Below are positions 45,420 through 54,668 of a stretch of DNA of 64,000 nt, piece after piece; within the stretch, counting starts at the first letter, position 1; each line of letters begins with the position of its first letter. The notes under the pieces are model-generated. The model searched no databases. It saw nothing but the letters and a program-made list of their open reading frames with translations, and was not told the origin of the DNA. The DNA is from Roseimaritima ulvae (GTDB taxonomy: Bacteria; Planctomycetota; Planctomycetia; Pirellulales; Pirellulaceae). Both the position numbers and the translations under genes were made by a program. The stretch lies in assembly GCF_008065135.1 (NCBI RefSeq), contig NZ_CP042914.1, positions 3,596,001 through 3,660,000 on the forward strand, read 5' to 3'.

Positions 45420-46553
45420 GTGGCACGAATTGTTTTAGCGATGAGCGGTGGAGTGGATTCGAGCGCGGCTGCGCACCTGCTGTGCGACGCCGGGCACGAG
45501 GTGATCGGGGTGTTTATGCGGCACGGCGAAGAATCCAGTGAAGTCTGTCGCACCGATGCGCCGCAGTTGCCCGTCGTGCAACGCGCCGGCCACAAGCAGG
45601 GCTGCTGCACGGCCAGTGACGCCGCCGATGCTCGGCGAGTCGCCGATCGGCTGGGAATCGCTTTTTACGCGCTGAACCTGCAACGGGACTTCCGCCGCAT
45701 CGTCGATTATTTCGTCGATGATTACACCCGCGGACGCACGCCCAATCCCTGCGTGCAGTGCAACAACTGGATCAAGTTCGGGCGATTGTTCGACTATGCC
45801 GATGGGGTCGAAGCGGATTTTGTCGCTACCGGGCATTATGCCCAGCTAGCCGCCGATCCGGATGGGGGCGTGCCTCACCTGCTCCGCGGAATCGATTCCA
45901 GCAAAGATCAATCGTACGTGTTGTATGGGATCCGTCGCGATCGGCTGCGACGCATGCTGTTGCCGGTCGGGGGGTACACGAAAAAGCGGATTCGCGAGTT
46001 GGCCGGTGAGATCGGGTTGTCGGTTGCCGACAAGAAGGACAGCCAAGAAATCTGTTTCGTCACCAGCGGCCACCATAGCGATTTCGTGCGGGCTCGGCGT
46101 GGCCAGGATGCGCCTTCGACGGCCGGAGCCTTTGTCGATATGGAGGGCGAGGTCGTGGGCCAGCACAGCGGCTACGAAGCGTTCACCGTGGGCCAACGCA
46201 AGGGTTTGGGGATCGCCTTGGGGGAACCTCATTTTGTCGTTCGCATCGAACCAGAAACTCGAAACGTGGTGTTAGGTCCCCGTCCGGCACTGTTGCGGCG
46301 GGGCTTGGTCGCCGATGACGCCAATTGGTTGATCGAACCGCCGGCGGTGGGACAGACGATCTCGTGCAGCGTGCAGATCCGCTACAACAGTCCCCCCAAA
46401 CCGGCTCGGATGACGATCGAAGACGCATCGGCCAGCTCGTTTCGCGTCGAATTTGAGCAACCCGAAGAAGGCGTCGCACCGGGTCAGGCCGCCGTCGTCT
46501 ACGACGGCCCCCGGGTCCTGGGCGGCGGCTGGATCGACTGCTCGATATCATAA
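45420..46553 (+). CDS. mnmA: tRNA-specific 2-thiouridylase MnmA
   Basis: Adds sulfur to U34 of tRNAs for Lys, Glu and Gln. The 377-residue protein starts at GTG 45420 with the PP-loop LAMSGGVDSSAAAHLL (about 6-21). It has the catalytic Cys in NPCVQCNNWIKFG (about 105-117), the ATGHYAQL motif (about 137-144), SKDQSYVLYGI (about 161) with the second catalytic Cys in QEICFVTSG (about 217), and the C-terminal GQRKGLGIALGEPHFV block. An 8-bp hairpin (GAGAACGG/CCGTTCTC, 45312-45338) lies in the divergent gap to prfB. The stop is followed within 6 bases by a GTAG hairpin repeat. Confidence 0.95.
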   Translation: MARIVLAMSGGVDSSAAAHLLCDAGHEVIGVFMRHGEESSEVCRTDAPQLPVVQRAGHKQGCCTASDAADARRVADRLGIAFYALNLQRDFRRIVDYFVDDYTRGRTPNPCVQCNNWIKFGRLFDYADGVEADFVATGHYAQLAADPDGGVPHLLRGIDSSKDQSYVLYGIRRDRLRRMLLPVGGYTKKRIRELAGEIGLSVADKKDSQEICFVTSGHHSDFVRARRGQDAPSTAGAFVDMEGEVVGQHSGYEAFTVGQRKGLGIALGEPHFVVRIEPETRNVVLGPRPALLRRGLVADDANWLIEPPAVGQTISCSVQIRYNSPPKPARMTIEDASASSFRVEFEQPEEGVAPGQAAVVYDGPRVLGGGWIDCSIS

Positions 46554-46558
46554 TTTTC

Positions 46559-46777
46559 GTAGCTACGCTCGCCAGAGCGTGGGGAATGCCCGGGGACAGA
46601 CACCGCGCATTTCGGCACCGCGCGTTTGGCGCTGCTGCCCACCGTCTGGCGACGGTAGCTACGATGCTTCCGCCGAATGTCCGGGGACGGAATGCCCGGG
46701 GACAGACACCGCGCATATCGGCACCGCGCGTTTGGCGCTGCCCCCACCGTCTGGCGACGGTAGCTACGATGCTTCCG
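46559..46777. repeat. Composite of GTAG/GCCA-loop hairpins and a duplicated 88-bp block
   Basis: A forward hairpin (46559-46582, stem ACGCTC/GAGCGT) is followed by two reverse ones (46639-46662 and 46744-46767, stem ACCGTC/GACGGT). The block from AATGCCCGGGGACAGACACC at 46585 through GTAGCTACGATGCTTCCG is repeated from 46691 with few changes. It thus combines the GCCA-loop family and the GGGGACAG family in one unit. It fills the 280-base gap between mnmA and the glycerate kinase gene. Confidence 0.88.
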
Positions 46778-46833
46778 GTAGCTACGATGCGCCCTGGGCG
46801 TTGCGATCCCTGCACGCGTTACGCGGGCGGTTG

Positions 46834-48207
46834 CTAAGCGTCTTGCAGGGTTACCACGCGGAGGTCGCAGACGTTGGTGTGGGTGGGTCCGGTGGTCACC
46901 AATCCGCCGGTTTGCTGAAAGAACGTGTAAGCGTCGTTGCGTCGCAGATAATCTTCGATGTCCAGGTTCTGCGTGGCAAACGCATCCCAGACCTCGGCAT
47001 CCAATAGGGCTCCGGCGGCATCGGTGGGCCCGTCTTCACCATCGGTTCCCCCCGACAAAATCACCACGCGTCGCCGATCGGCCGCCGAAAAATCATCGCG
47101 CTCGAGCAACCGCTGCATGGCCGCCAGCACCAATTGTTGATTGCGGCCTCCGCGTCCCCGAATTTCCGGCGGTGCCAGGTGCACGGTGGGTTCGCCGCCG
47201 GTGATCAGGCAGTTGGGTCCGGGGTGCTGGTGAGGCGTTTCGGCGTCGCGGAGCATGCTGATGGCCATGTCCGCCAAATGCCTGCCGACCTCTTCGGCCG
47301 CGCCTTCACTGGAACGTGAGCAATGCATGGCGTGGTTGAACCCCAACCGCTCCGCCACGATCCCCGCTTCGTCAACCGCCGTGGCATTGTTGCCCAGAAC
47401 AAACGTATGCGTCTGAGCTGGGAAGTTGTCGGCAGGAGCGGCAGCGTGGTGCTGCAGGTGTGTGTAGATACTAGCCGGGAGGCTGCGCTGCGGATCAAAT
47501 TGTTGCAGGATTTCCAGGGCGTCGGCGGCCGTGGAAGGGTCGTGCACGGTGGGGCCCGAGGCGATCAGGTCCAGCGGGTCGCCCAGCACGTCCGAGACGA
47601 CCAGCGTCAGCAGCGTTCCTGCGCGACAGGCGTTGGCCAAGCCGCCGCCTTTGACACGGCTGAGGTGTTTGCGGACCGTGTTTAGTTGTTCGATGTTTGC
47701 GCCGCCACCGCTGAGCATGCGGATCGCTGCCAATTTTTCTTCCAGCGTTACGCCGGTCACCGGAGCGGTCAGCAGGGCTGATCCGCCGCCGGAGATCAGC
47801 GCGATACACACATCTTGCGGTTGCAGCTGAGCCACTCGATCGAGGATCGCTTGGGTTCCCGAGATGGCTTCCTGTGTCGGTTCGTTCACGCCCGCCGGTC
47901 GCCCGACGTGCACGTGAAACCCTTCAACGTCCTGTTGGGTTTGATCGGGAACATTGACCCACCCGGCCAAAGAAGCGTCGAATTGTTCGCGTTGGACGAA
48001 GGCTTGGGCGATGCCGGACGCCATCGCCGTGGCGGCCTTCCCCGCTCCCACGACTTCCACGTGCCCACCGGCAGGAACCGGGAAACGTTCATCTTGAATT
48101 TCCACGGCCGCGTTGTGGAAGCGAACCTGTTCGCTGATCAACCGATCGGCCCGCACCGCATCGACTCCCGCGTTCCAGATTTGCAGCGTCTGTTGGCGAA
48201 GCGACAT
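46834..48207 (-). CDS. Glycerate 2-kinase (GckA/MOFRL family)
   Basis: Phosphorylates D-glycerate to 2-phosphoglycerate, linking glyoxylate/serine or sugar-acid breakdown to glycolysis. The 457-residue protein has the family features VVGAGKAATAMASGIAQAF (about 51-69), the LISGGGSALLTAPVTGVTLE block (about 138-157), and the TVRKHLSRVKGGGLANACR segment (about 177-195). Also present are VVSDVLGDPLDLIASGPTV and the C-terminal MOFRL domain with LITGGEPTVHL and RGGRNQQLVLAAM, then LSGGTDGEDGPTDAAGALLD. Start ATG 48207. It lies 14 bases downstream of the large exported protein on the same strand, though no functional link is evident. Confidence 0.92.
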   Translation of the reverse strand: MSLRQQTLQIWNAGVDAVRADRLISEQVRFHNAAVEIQDERFPVPAGGHVEVVGAGKAATAMASGIAQAFVQREQFDASLAGWVNVPDQTQQDVEGFHVHVGRPAGVNEPTQEAISGTQAILDRVAQLQPQDVCIALISGGGSALLTAPVTGVTLEEKLAAIRMLSGGGANIEQLNTVRKHLSRVKGGGLANACRAGTLLTLVVSDVLGDPLDLIASGPTVHDPSTAADALEILQQFDPQRSLPASIYTHLQHHAAAPADNFPAQTHTFVLGNNATAVDEAGIVAERLGFNHAMHCSRSSEGAAEEVGRHLADMAISMLRDAETPHQHPGPNCLITGGEPTVHLAPPEIRGRGGRNQQLVLAAMQRLLERDDFSAADRRRVVILSGGTDGEDGPTDAAGALLDAEVWDAFATQNLDIEDYLRRNDAYTFFQQTGGLVTTGPTHTNVCDLRVVTLQDA

Positions 48208-48221
48208 GAGGACCCTCGAAG

Positions 48222-50972
48222 CTATGGTGAAATAGGACGTAGTTGCCGCACGTCCGGCGACCGTTCGTCCCAGATATTGACCGACACATCCTCAATCATC
48301 GCTTCGCCGGCGCCAATCACCTCGAACATGACTTGCAGCGGAGTCGGTCCGGCCGTGTGCCGGTAGATTTCGATCCGCTGCCATCGATCGGCCCCGCGGA
48401 CCAACGTGCCCAGCTCCGGGCCGCCCAGTGAGTCGTAGACCAACACGCCTTGGAAGGGGCCGCCAAAGCCCAACGTGCGAACCCTGGCGGTGATCCGCAA
48501 CAGGCGATCCGGCGGGCAATCGACTGCGGGACTTCGCACCCGTACCGCCGTGCCGGCATAGCCGCCGGGAAGCGGCGCGTCGGTGTTCGAGACAACTTCG
48601 ACTCGCAGCCGGCTCGCCTGCCCCTCGTCCATCGCCGACAATACTTCGACCTCCGAGCGGCTGGTCGACTGAATGCGGCGATCATGAGACCAGCCGGAAT
48701 GAGCCAGGGCGGTGGGGGAACGGAAAGCGCCGATGGGCAACAGGTTGCGCGACCAACTGCCGGATTGGGTTTGTGCTGATAGCGATACCTGCAGCGGAAT
48801 GGCGCCGGGTGCCAGCAGGGCTGGGAAGCTGGTCTGCAGGCCGGCCGGCGGCGTCCAGTTGGCCAGCATGCGATCACGCGAACGCATCATCCAAGTGTCC
48901 GCTCGCCGCGCCAAACGCAGCGCGGCCGGACCATCACCACCGCGATACAGAGGTTCGCCGGCGACCAGCGTATTGGCCGCGCCGGTAAGCAAACCCGTCG
49001 GAATGGCGGTCGGCGGCACCATCCGGGCTGCGACCAACGAGTCCCAGTCGGTGCGAATTTGAAACACCGCTTCGCTGGTCAGTTGCCAGCGATCGAGGGC
49101 CGCCGGCATGGCCAACCGCGCTAGTCGAGTGCTGATGCGATGGCCCAGCGAGGGATCATCCGACAGCAAGATTAGTTCCGCCGCATCGGGATCGGTGATT
49201 TGCAGCGCCGGTCCCTGAGGAGTCTGGGCGACGTCCAACCGTTCCGCCGTCATCCCCGTCAACCGCCAAGCAAAGCGATGGGCCATGGTGGAGGGCAGGC
49301 GGATCTGCAACAGGTCTTCTTCGCCGGTGGAAACATTCTGGGGGCTGTCCGACTGCGTGGTGGCGATCAGCAGGTCCGTGACGCCTAGGTTCAGCCGCTG
49401 GACGTCGTAGTTTCCCGTTGGGCATATCATCGGGCCGGCCGCCGCGGCTCGAGCGACCAGGGGGCTGACCGATTCGATCATGCGATTGATAAATCCCACC
49501 GCCAGAGCTCGCTTCTGATCGACCGGCAGACCGCTGGCCAACGAACCGGACGATCGGAACACAATCGCTTGCGGGCTTTGCTGCAAGGCTCGCATGCTCT
49601 GCAGCCAGAGCCCATGCCAACCGTAGTCGTCGACCGGCGAGGCACCGACGTGGTTGGCAAACGCGTTGAGTTGTTGAACCAAAGGGGACGGGGGAGATGT
49701 CTGCACGCCGACGGCCACCTGCACCGACTGCTTTGTGCGGCGTCGCATATCGGCCAGGTAGTCCTGTTCCTCGCCGGGCTGCAGGCCCAGCGTGGTGGGC
49801 GGTAGATCATAGACCAGCGCAGGAACCATCGCGGCGTACTCCGACCAAGCTTCGGCCGGCGCGATCACGGTCGGGCGTTGCCAGCGGCCAGGAAGCGCGG
49901 CCAGACGCGCGATTTCACGCTGCACGGCGGGCAGGCGAGCCTGATCCTGTGAGGTCCCTAAGTACCAGGCCGCGACCGGTTCCAGGAGCGTTTCCCAGTC
50001 GGGATTAGGTGCCGAGGGTGGAGGCGCGTAGATCAGTATCCTGGCCCGGCTGGCTTCACGCAAAATTTCAGCGGTTGGGGCGGCCGGCAGAAGCACCGCA
50101 TCGAAGCCCAGAGTGCGGAGGTACGACAGCGGTTCGCCATGGTATTCGACAATCCGAGTGATGGTGTCGACCGCGAAACCGGCTGCTTGTGGCATGCCGG
50201 CACCGGAGGACAGCGGATTGCCGGTGCGTGAGGCAAGACCGTTGGCGGGGTCGGGCAGAGAGGGCCGAGCGGCCACGCCGACGCTGCCGACCGGCACCAT
50301 CTGGTCGACCGAGAGATCATCGACGCGGATCGTCATCATCCCGGGCTGGTTGTAGACATCCAACAGCACGGCATCGACGAACCTGCCCCGCAGATCGGCA
50401 TCGGCTCCGTGTTCGATCCGGATCGCCGCCTCTTTTTCACGCAATCGTTTCGGCAGGTTGTCGATCCGCAACTGGTCCCACTTGCCCGCTCGGCGGTGCG
50501 CGGTGCCGAACACGATGGCGGAGACCGTGCGTCCCGACTGCGGGTCGTGGACGTAGGGGTAGCGGACTCGCATCCCGATCCGCGGACCGGGTTGGGCGCT
50601 GCGAACCCACAAACTGGCTTGCAGCTCGTCCAGCACATGGCTGGGGCTGATGCGGTACTCCAACAGCAGCCGCGTGCCGTGAGTGGCGGCCAGCGTGACC
50701 GCTTCGCAGGGCCCGCGATCGTGACCGCCGGTGGGGTCGATTTGGTGTTTGAGCAATTTGGCCCGGCAATCGTTTTCCGCTAACTGCCACTGCAGTGGCA
50801 GGCGTTCGAGCGCATCAAACAGTTGGGCGTCGAGCGGGCGGGCGAGGGCCAAGCAACCGATAACCGCCAACACTGCCACCAACCACCGCAGCGGCAAAGT
50901 TCCCGCAGGACGGAGCGATCCCGCAGGCGGATTCGGTGACAACCGAACCAGCCGTTTTGTTGGCTGCAGCAT
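48222..50972 (-). CDS. Large exported protein of unknown function
   Basis: A 916-residue protein. Start ATG 50972 (MLQPTKRL...) is preferred over an upstream GTG. A membrane helix or uncleaved signal lies at about 30-50 (LRWLVAVLAVIGCLALARPL). The N-terminal third (about 55-235) looks beta-rich, with a carbohydrate-binding-like pattern (LWVRSAQPGPRIGMRVRYPY). The middle (about 280-560) alternates helices and strands in a way that could be a TIM barrel, with YHGEPLSYLRTLGFDAVLLP and DDYGWHGLWLQSMRALQQ. The C-terminal part is again beta-rich and ends in VMFEVIGAGEAMIEDVSVNI. The layout suggests a glycoside-hydrolase-like secreted protein, but no catalytic motif was recognised. Confidence 0.7.
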   Translation of the reverse strand: MLQPTKRLVRLSPNPPAGSLRPAGTLPLRWLVAVLAVIGCLALARPLDAQLFDALERLPLQWQLAENDCRAKLLKHQIDPTGGHDRGPCEAVTLAATHGTRLLLEYRISPSHVLDELQASLWVRSAQPGPRIGMRVRYPYVHDPQSGRTVSAIVFGTAHRRAGKWDQLRIDNLPKRLREKEAAIRIEHGADADLRGRFVDAVLLDVYNQPGMMTIRVDDLSVDQMVPVGSVGVAARPSLPDPANGLASRTGNPLSSGAGMPQAAGFAVDTITRIVEYHGEPLSYLRTLGFDAVLLPAAPTAEILREASRARILIYAPPPSAPNPDWETLLEPVAAWYLGTSQDQARLPAVQREIARLAALPGRWQRPTVIAPAEAWSEYAAMVPALVYDLPPTTLGLQPGEEQDYLADMRRRTKQSVQVAVGVQTSPPSPLVQQLNAFANHVGASPVDDYGWHGLWLQSMRALQQSPQAIVFRSSGSLASGLPVDQKRALAVGFINRMIESVSPLVARAAAAGPMICPTGNYDVQRLNLGVTDLLIATTQSDSPQNVSTGEEDLLQIRLPSTMAHRFAWRLTGMTAERLDVAQTPQGPALQITDPDAAELILLSDDPSLGHRISTRLARLAMPAALDRWQLTSEAVFQIRTDWDSLVAARMVPPTAIPTGLLTGAANTLVAGEPLYRGGDGPAALRLARRADTWMMRSRDRMLANWTPPAGLQTSFPALLAPGAIPLQVSLSAQTQSGSWSRNLLPIGAFRSPTALAHSGWSHDRRIQSTSRSEVEVLSAMDEGQASRLRVEVVSNTDAPLPGGYAGTAVRVRSPAVDCPPDRLLRITARVRTLGFGGPFQGVLVYDSLGGPELGTLVRGADRWQRIEIYRHTAGPTPLQVMFEVIGAGEAMIEDVSVNIWDERSPDVRQLRPISP

Positions 50973-51303
50973 GGGAAATCGTTGACCCCAGGTCACGTTG
51001 GCTGAACAATGAGTCTGATGTTGCGAAAACGAAACGTCGGGTGTTTTCCCGAGAATCGACGTAAGTCGCTGTAGTACGGTGATTTACGGTTTTATGTCAA
51101 GATTGATTGCGTTGTTTTTTGGCAACGTGGCAATTTGGAACAAGGCTTATTGTGTTTTCGCAAGTGCTTGTCTTCAAACGAGTTAGGGATGGTTCGTGGC
51201 TGTCAGTACAGGGATGCGGCATTGTAGGTGCATTATCACCTGATCATCAAACGCCAATTGAAACACTTGGCAAGACTGTTCGTTCTCCTCTGGAGCTGCT
51301 TAG
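50973..51303. other. Intergenic gap between divergent genes
   Basis: This 331-base gap separates the divergent 916-residue protein gene and the small protein at 51304. It is AT-richer than its surroundings and must carry promoters for both sides. There is a short direct repeat (TACGGTGATTTACGG near 51075). No repeat-family member, RNA gene or ORF with coding character was recognised. Confidence 0.5.
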
Positions 51304-51594
51304 ATGCAAAAATCGGTTCGCCCCGTTTCCGCCCCTGTTACCGAAGAAATGCCCAACGAACTAAAGGAATTGGTTCGAGCCATGGAATCGCTCCCGGCCG
51401 CTCAACGCGATGCCCTGCGTCCAAGTGTCGAACGGGTGGTCGAATGCAGCACTCGTCGCCGCCGAATTTTGAATCTGGTCCAGGAAGCGTTGTCGCAGCT
51501 GCGGTTGGACATGAAATACTTGATCTTTGACCTGGAAGCGACTCGCCGCGAAAAGGAATCGTTGCAGGCCGAGTTGGACGAGCTTCGCGGCTAG
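51304..51594 (+). CDS. Small helical protein of unknown function
   Basis: A 96-residue protein, predicted almost entirely helical from its Glu/Leu/Arg pattern. NELKELVRAMESLPAAQRDA (about 18-37) is followed by RRRRILNLVQEALSQLRLDM and a terminal coiled coil, LEATRREKESLQAELDELRG (77-96). There is no signal peptide or cysteine pattern. It sits 93 bases upstream of the Ser/Thr kinase gene on the same strand, so it may be co-expressed with it. Start ATG 51304. Family not recognised. Confidence 0.65.
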   Translation: MQKSVRPVSAPVTEEMPNELKELVRAMESLPAAQRDALRPSVERVVECSTRRRRILNLVQEALSQLRLDMKYLIFDLEATRREKESLQAELDELRG

Positions 51595-51687
51595 GGGGGC
51601 AGGGCCGCCGCAAACCAACCGGGTGGATGTTACAATGGCTCGGTTGGCATGTTTTTCCTGATTTCTCGCTCAGCACGACCGATTTGA

Positions 51688-53220
51688 ATGAGTTTACCGA
51701 CCCCCGAACAATTTATGCAGCGGATCGTGGATGTGGGCTTGGCCGACCGTTTGACGGTCGAGCAGGCTCGTCGCGAATTGGACGCGGGGGCGATGGACCT
51801 GGACGAGCTGATTCGGGCGATGCAGCGGCGAGGCGTGTTAACCACGCTGCAGACCGAGAAAATTCTTCGTGGCGACCGAATCGGTTATTTCTATGGCAAA
51901 TACAAGGTGCTGTATCTGATCGGTGCAGGTACGTTCGCTCGGGTGTATCGTGCCGAAAAAATCGGCGATTTGGACACCCTGGCCGACGAGACCAAGGGCA
52001 AGGCCATCTTTGCGGTCAAGGTGTTGCGCAAACGGTTTCGCGACGAGGTCGCGCAGCTGGATCAGTTTCTGCGTGAAGGCCGGATGGGGCTGAAACTACG
52101 GCATCCCAATATCGTCAGTATTTATGACATCAACGCGGATACCTATAACCCATTTTTGACGATGGAGTTCGTCGAAGGGCAGACGCTCCGCGACCTGATG
52201 AAGCTTCGCGACCGGCTGCCGCCCAAGACCGCCGTCAAATTAATGCACGACATCGCCTCTGGGTTGGCGCATGCCGCTTCGATGGGGATTTCGCACCGGG
52301 ATATGAAGCTGTCCAACGTGTTGGTCAGTTCCGAGGGCGTGGCCAAATTGGTCGACTTTGGCTTGGCCGCCTTGGCCGATCGCAACAATCCCGAAAAAAT
52401 TGCCGACTGCCCGAATGCTCGAGCGATCGACTACGCGGCCTTGGAACGCGGCACAAATGTCCGTAAGGACGACCCCCGCAGCGATATTTATTTTGCCGGG
52501 GCGATGATGTACCAGATGTTGAGCGGAAAACCGGCCCTGACGGAAACCCGCGACCGCCTGCAACGCCTAAACGTCAGCCGTTTCGAGCAGGTGACGCCGA
52601 TCCAAAAAGTCGTCTCGGACTTGCCGGCTCCGGTGATTCAGGTGTGCACCAAGGCGATGGAGTTGAAACCCGGCGAACGCTATCAGACGGCCGCCGAGTT
52701 TCAGGCCGATTTGAAGAAGACCATGCAGCGGCTCGAAGCCGGCCCGACCCAGAAAATTGGGGCCGACGGCAAGGTCGTGGTCAGTTATCCCGAGGATGAG
52801 GAGGATCGCACCAACGAAGGCGAAGGGTTGGTGGTGATGGTCGTGGAATCGATCGTGAAAATGCAGGATATGATCCGCCAACGGCTGAAAAATCGTGGCT
52901 ATCGCGTGCTCATGATTTCGGATCCCGAACGCGCGCTGAGTCGTTTTGATCCGCTCGATGACCCGCCGGCCGACTGTGTGGTGTTCAGTTCGCTGGAATT
53001 GGGCGAGCAGGCGCTGGAGGCCTTCAACCGCTTTGGCAGCGACGAACATACCGCCGAGTTGCCGGCTATCTTGTTGGTCGATCGACGCCGCGCGAATATG
53101 ATTAGTGCAGCCAAGCAGGGGCCCCGACGCCGCCTGTTGCCGCTGCCGCTGAAGGTTCGCGAATTACGCGGCGCGTTGTCGCAACTGTTGGCGGACACGC
53201 CTCGTCGCCAAATGCGATAG
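51688..53220 (+). CDS. Ser/Thr protein kinase with C-terminal receiver-like domain
   Basis: A 510-residue cytoplasmic Hanks-type kinase. An N-terminal helical segment (1-60) precedes the kinase domain: glycine loop IGAGTFARVYRAE (78-90), Lys111 in FAVKVL, Glu130 in the C-helix, HRDMKLSN (203-210) with catalytic Asp205, and VDFGLAAL (222-229). The activation segment and DIYFAGAMMYQMLSGKP follow. From about 378 the sequence resembles a two-component receiver domain (VVMVVESIVKMQDMIRQRLK, then DCVVFSSLELGEQALEAF and AILLVDRR). It lacks a clear phospho-accepting Asp at the expected place (VFSS), so it may be a pseudo-receiver. No transmembrane helix follows, unlike PknB-type kinases. Confidence 0.9.
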   Translation: MSLPTPEQFMQRIVDVGLADRLTVEQARRELDAGAMDLDELIRAMQRRGVLTTLQTEKILRGDRIGYFYGKYKVLYLIGAGTFARVYRAEKIGDLDTLADETKGKAIFAVKVLRKRFRDEVAQLDQFLREGRMGLKLRHPNIVSIYDINADTYNPFLTMEFVEGQTLRDLMKLRDRLPPKTAVKLMHDIASGLAHAASMGISHRDMKLSNVLVSSEGVAKLVDFGLAALADRNNPEKIADCPNARAIDYAALERGTNVRKDDPRSDIYFAGAMMYQMLSGKPALTETRDRLQRLNVSRFEQVTPIQKVVSDLPAPVIQVCTKAMELKPGERYQTAAEFQADLKKTMQRLEAGPTQKIGADGKVVVSYPEDEEDRTNEGEGLVVMVVESIVKMQDMIRQRLKNRGYRVLMISDPERALSRFDPLDDPPADCVVFSSLELGEQALEAFNRFGSDEHTAELPAILLVDRRRANMISAAKQGPRRRLLPLPLKVRELRGALSQLLADTPRRQMR

Positions 53221-53260
53221 AGGCGTCCGGCAGATTCGAATTTGATGGAGAAACGAAACC

Positions 53261-53707
53261 ATGTCTGTATTCGCTGAGCAGCTGAGCGCTTACCTGGACC
53301 AATCCGGCCTGCAGTATCAACAAAGCGACGCCAGCGATGTGTTTCAGATGTGTTTTGATAGTGAGCACGGCATCAATCGCGTGTTGGTGTTGGTAGCCGA
53401 CGACTTACTGCAGATTTTCACCTATCCACCCAACAAAGTCATCGAAGCCCATCGGCTGGCCATTGCACATGCGGTGACTCGGGCGAACTTTGGTTTGCGA
53501 ATCGGTCAGTTCGAGCTGGATGTCGACGACGGCGAGCTGCGCTATCGGATCGCGGTTCCGCTGGGCGACGAGTTGCCGTCGAGTGATGTGCTGGACTGTT
53601 TGTTGCCGTTGGGAGGAGCCATGGTCGAGCGCTATCTGCCGGCGTTTTTATCCATCATCTACGGCAACGAAGATGTCAAACTGGCGATCAAAGCCGCCGA
53701 GCTATAG
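53261..53707 (+). CDS. YbjN-like protein
   Basis: A 148-residue soluble protein with the alpha-beta pattern of the YbjN / type III chaperone-like fold. A helix (FAEQLSAYLDQSGLQYQQ) is followed by strands (DVFQMCFDS, NRVLVLVADDLLQIFTYPP), a helix (HRLAIAHAVTRANFGLRIGQ), strands (FELDVDDGELRYRIAVPLGD) and C-terminal helices. YbjN proteins are poorly characterised; some suppress temperature-sensitive mutants or act as chaperone-like adaptors. It lies 40 bases after the kinase gene and 8 bases before the dehydrogenase gene on the same strand. That suggests a kinase/YbjN/SDR operon. Start ATG 53261. Confidence 0.7.
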   Translation: MSVFAEQLSAYLDQSGLQYQQSDASDVFQMCFDSEHGINRVLVLVADDLLQIFTYPPNKVIEAHRLAIAHAVTRANFGLRIGQFELDVDDGELRYRIAVPLGDELPSSDVLDCLLPLGGAMVERYLPAFLSIIYGNEDVKLAIKAAEL

Positions 53708-53715
53708 CGGGTCGC

Positions 53716-54570
53716 ATGACGCATTGGGACGATTCGGAAAACGTGGCGGTGATCACCGGTGCCTCCAGTGGTATCGGTCGGGAACTCGCCCTCCAAGCCG
53801 CGGAGCGGGGCGCGTCGTTGGTGCTGGTCAGTCGCAGTGCGGCTCGGCTTGCCGAAGTCGCCGATGCCTGCCGCCAACGCGGCGGTCAAGCCATCGCGGT
53901 GCCCACCGACGTGGGCAACCCACAGCAATGTCAGCAGATGATCAAGCAGGCGGTCAAGACGTTTGGCGGCATCGACTATTTGATCAATAACGCGGGCTTC
54001 ACCATGTTCGCTCGCTTTAGCGAATTGCCCAGCCCCGAGTTGATCGAACGGATGACTCGGGTGAATTATCTTGGTTCGGTTTACTGCACCTATTATGCGC
54101 TTCCCTATCTGCGGCAGCGACAGGGACGCGTGGTGGCGGTGATCAGCGGAGCCGGTCGGATGCGAGGGCCTTTTTCCACCGGCTATGGCGGCAGCAAACA
54201 CGCCATGCGAGGTTTCTTTGAATCGTTGCGAGTCGAATTGAAACCGGATCGGGTCAGCGTCACGACGGTCTATCCCGGGTTTATCGACACCGGCATCTAC
54301 GATCGCATCGAAGGCGCCGATGGGCATCCCGTGCCGGGGATGAAAGAGATTGTGCCCGCCTTTGCGATGATGTCGGTCGAGCGCTGCTGTCGTAAGATTT
54401 GGACTGCGGCGCGCAAACGGAAACGCCAGTCGGTGCCGGGGCTGACCTGCCGGTTGGGCATCTGGGGAGACTTTATGTTTCCCGGTCTGACGGAATTCTT
54501 CTGCCAGCGAATGTTGCCCAAAGAACCACCGCGTAGCCAACGTCCTCAAGCGTTGGACACCAGCGCGTAG
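53716..54570 (+). CDS. Short-chain dehydrogenase/reductase
   Basis: NAD(P)-dependent classical SDR of 284 residues. The cofactor site is ITGASSGIGRELAL (13-26), and Arg/Ser at the end of strand 2 (LVSRSAARL, 37-45) suggests NADP preference. NNAG is at 91-94, the catalytic Ser144 in AVISGAGR, and Tyr157/Lys161 in TGYGGSKHAM. PGFIDTGIY (near 187) fits the family. Substrate unknown; the C-terminal hydrophobic region and similarity in layout to DHRS7B-type enzymes leave a lipid substrate possible. The stop TAG is contributed by the GTAG foot of a hairpin repeat, so the last residues (RSQRPQALDTSA) may be repeat-edge sequence. Confidence 0.9.
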   Translation: MTHWDDSENVAVITGASSGIGRELALQAAERGASLVLVSRSAARLAEVADACRQRGGQAIAVPTDVGNPQQCQQMIKQAVKTFGGIDYLINNAGFTMFARFSELPSPELIERMTRVNYLGSVYCTYYALPYLRQRQGRVVAVISGAGRMRGPFSTGYGGSKHAMRGFFESLRVELKPDRVSVTTVYPGFIDTGIYDRIEGADGHPVPGMKEIVPAFAMMSVERCCRKIWTAARKRKRQSVPGLTCRLGIWGDFMFPGLTEFFCQRMLPKEPPRSQRPQALDTSA

Positions 54571-54650
54571 CCGATCTCGCCAGAGATTGGATCGTGGCCG
54601 CACAAAGGGCCAGAGTTGGGCGACTTCGGCTACGCCCAAGTTCGGCGACG
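54567..54650. repeat. GTAG/GCCA-loop hairpin supplying the SDR stop codon, plus a degenerate copy
   Basis: GTAGCCGATCTCGCCAGAGA plus TTGG (54567-54590), stem ATCTC/GAGAT, loop GCCA; its TAG (54568-54570) ends the SDR gene. A degenerate reverse copy, CCAGAGTTGGGCGACTTCGG, begins near 54610. Both lie between the two convergent SDR genes. Confidence 0.85.
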
Positions 54651-54668
54651 GTGTCCTCAGCGGTTTCG

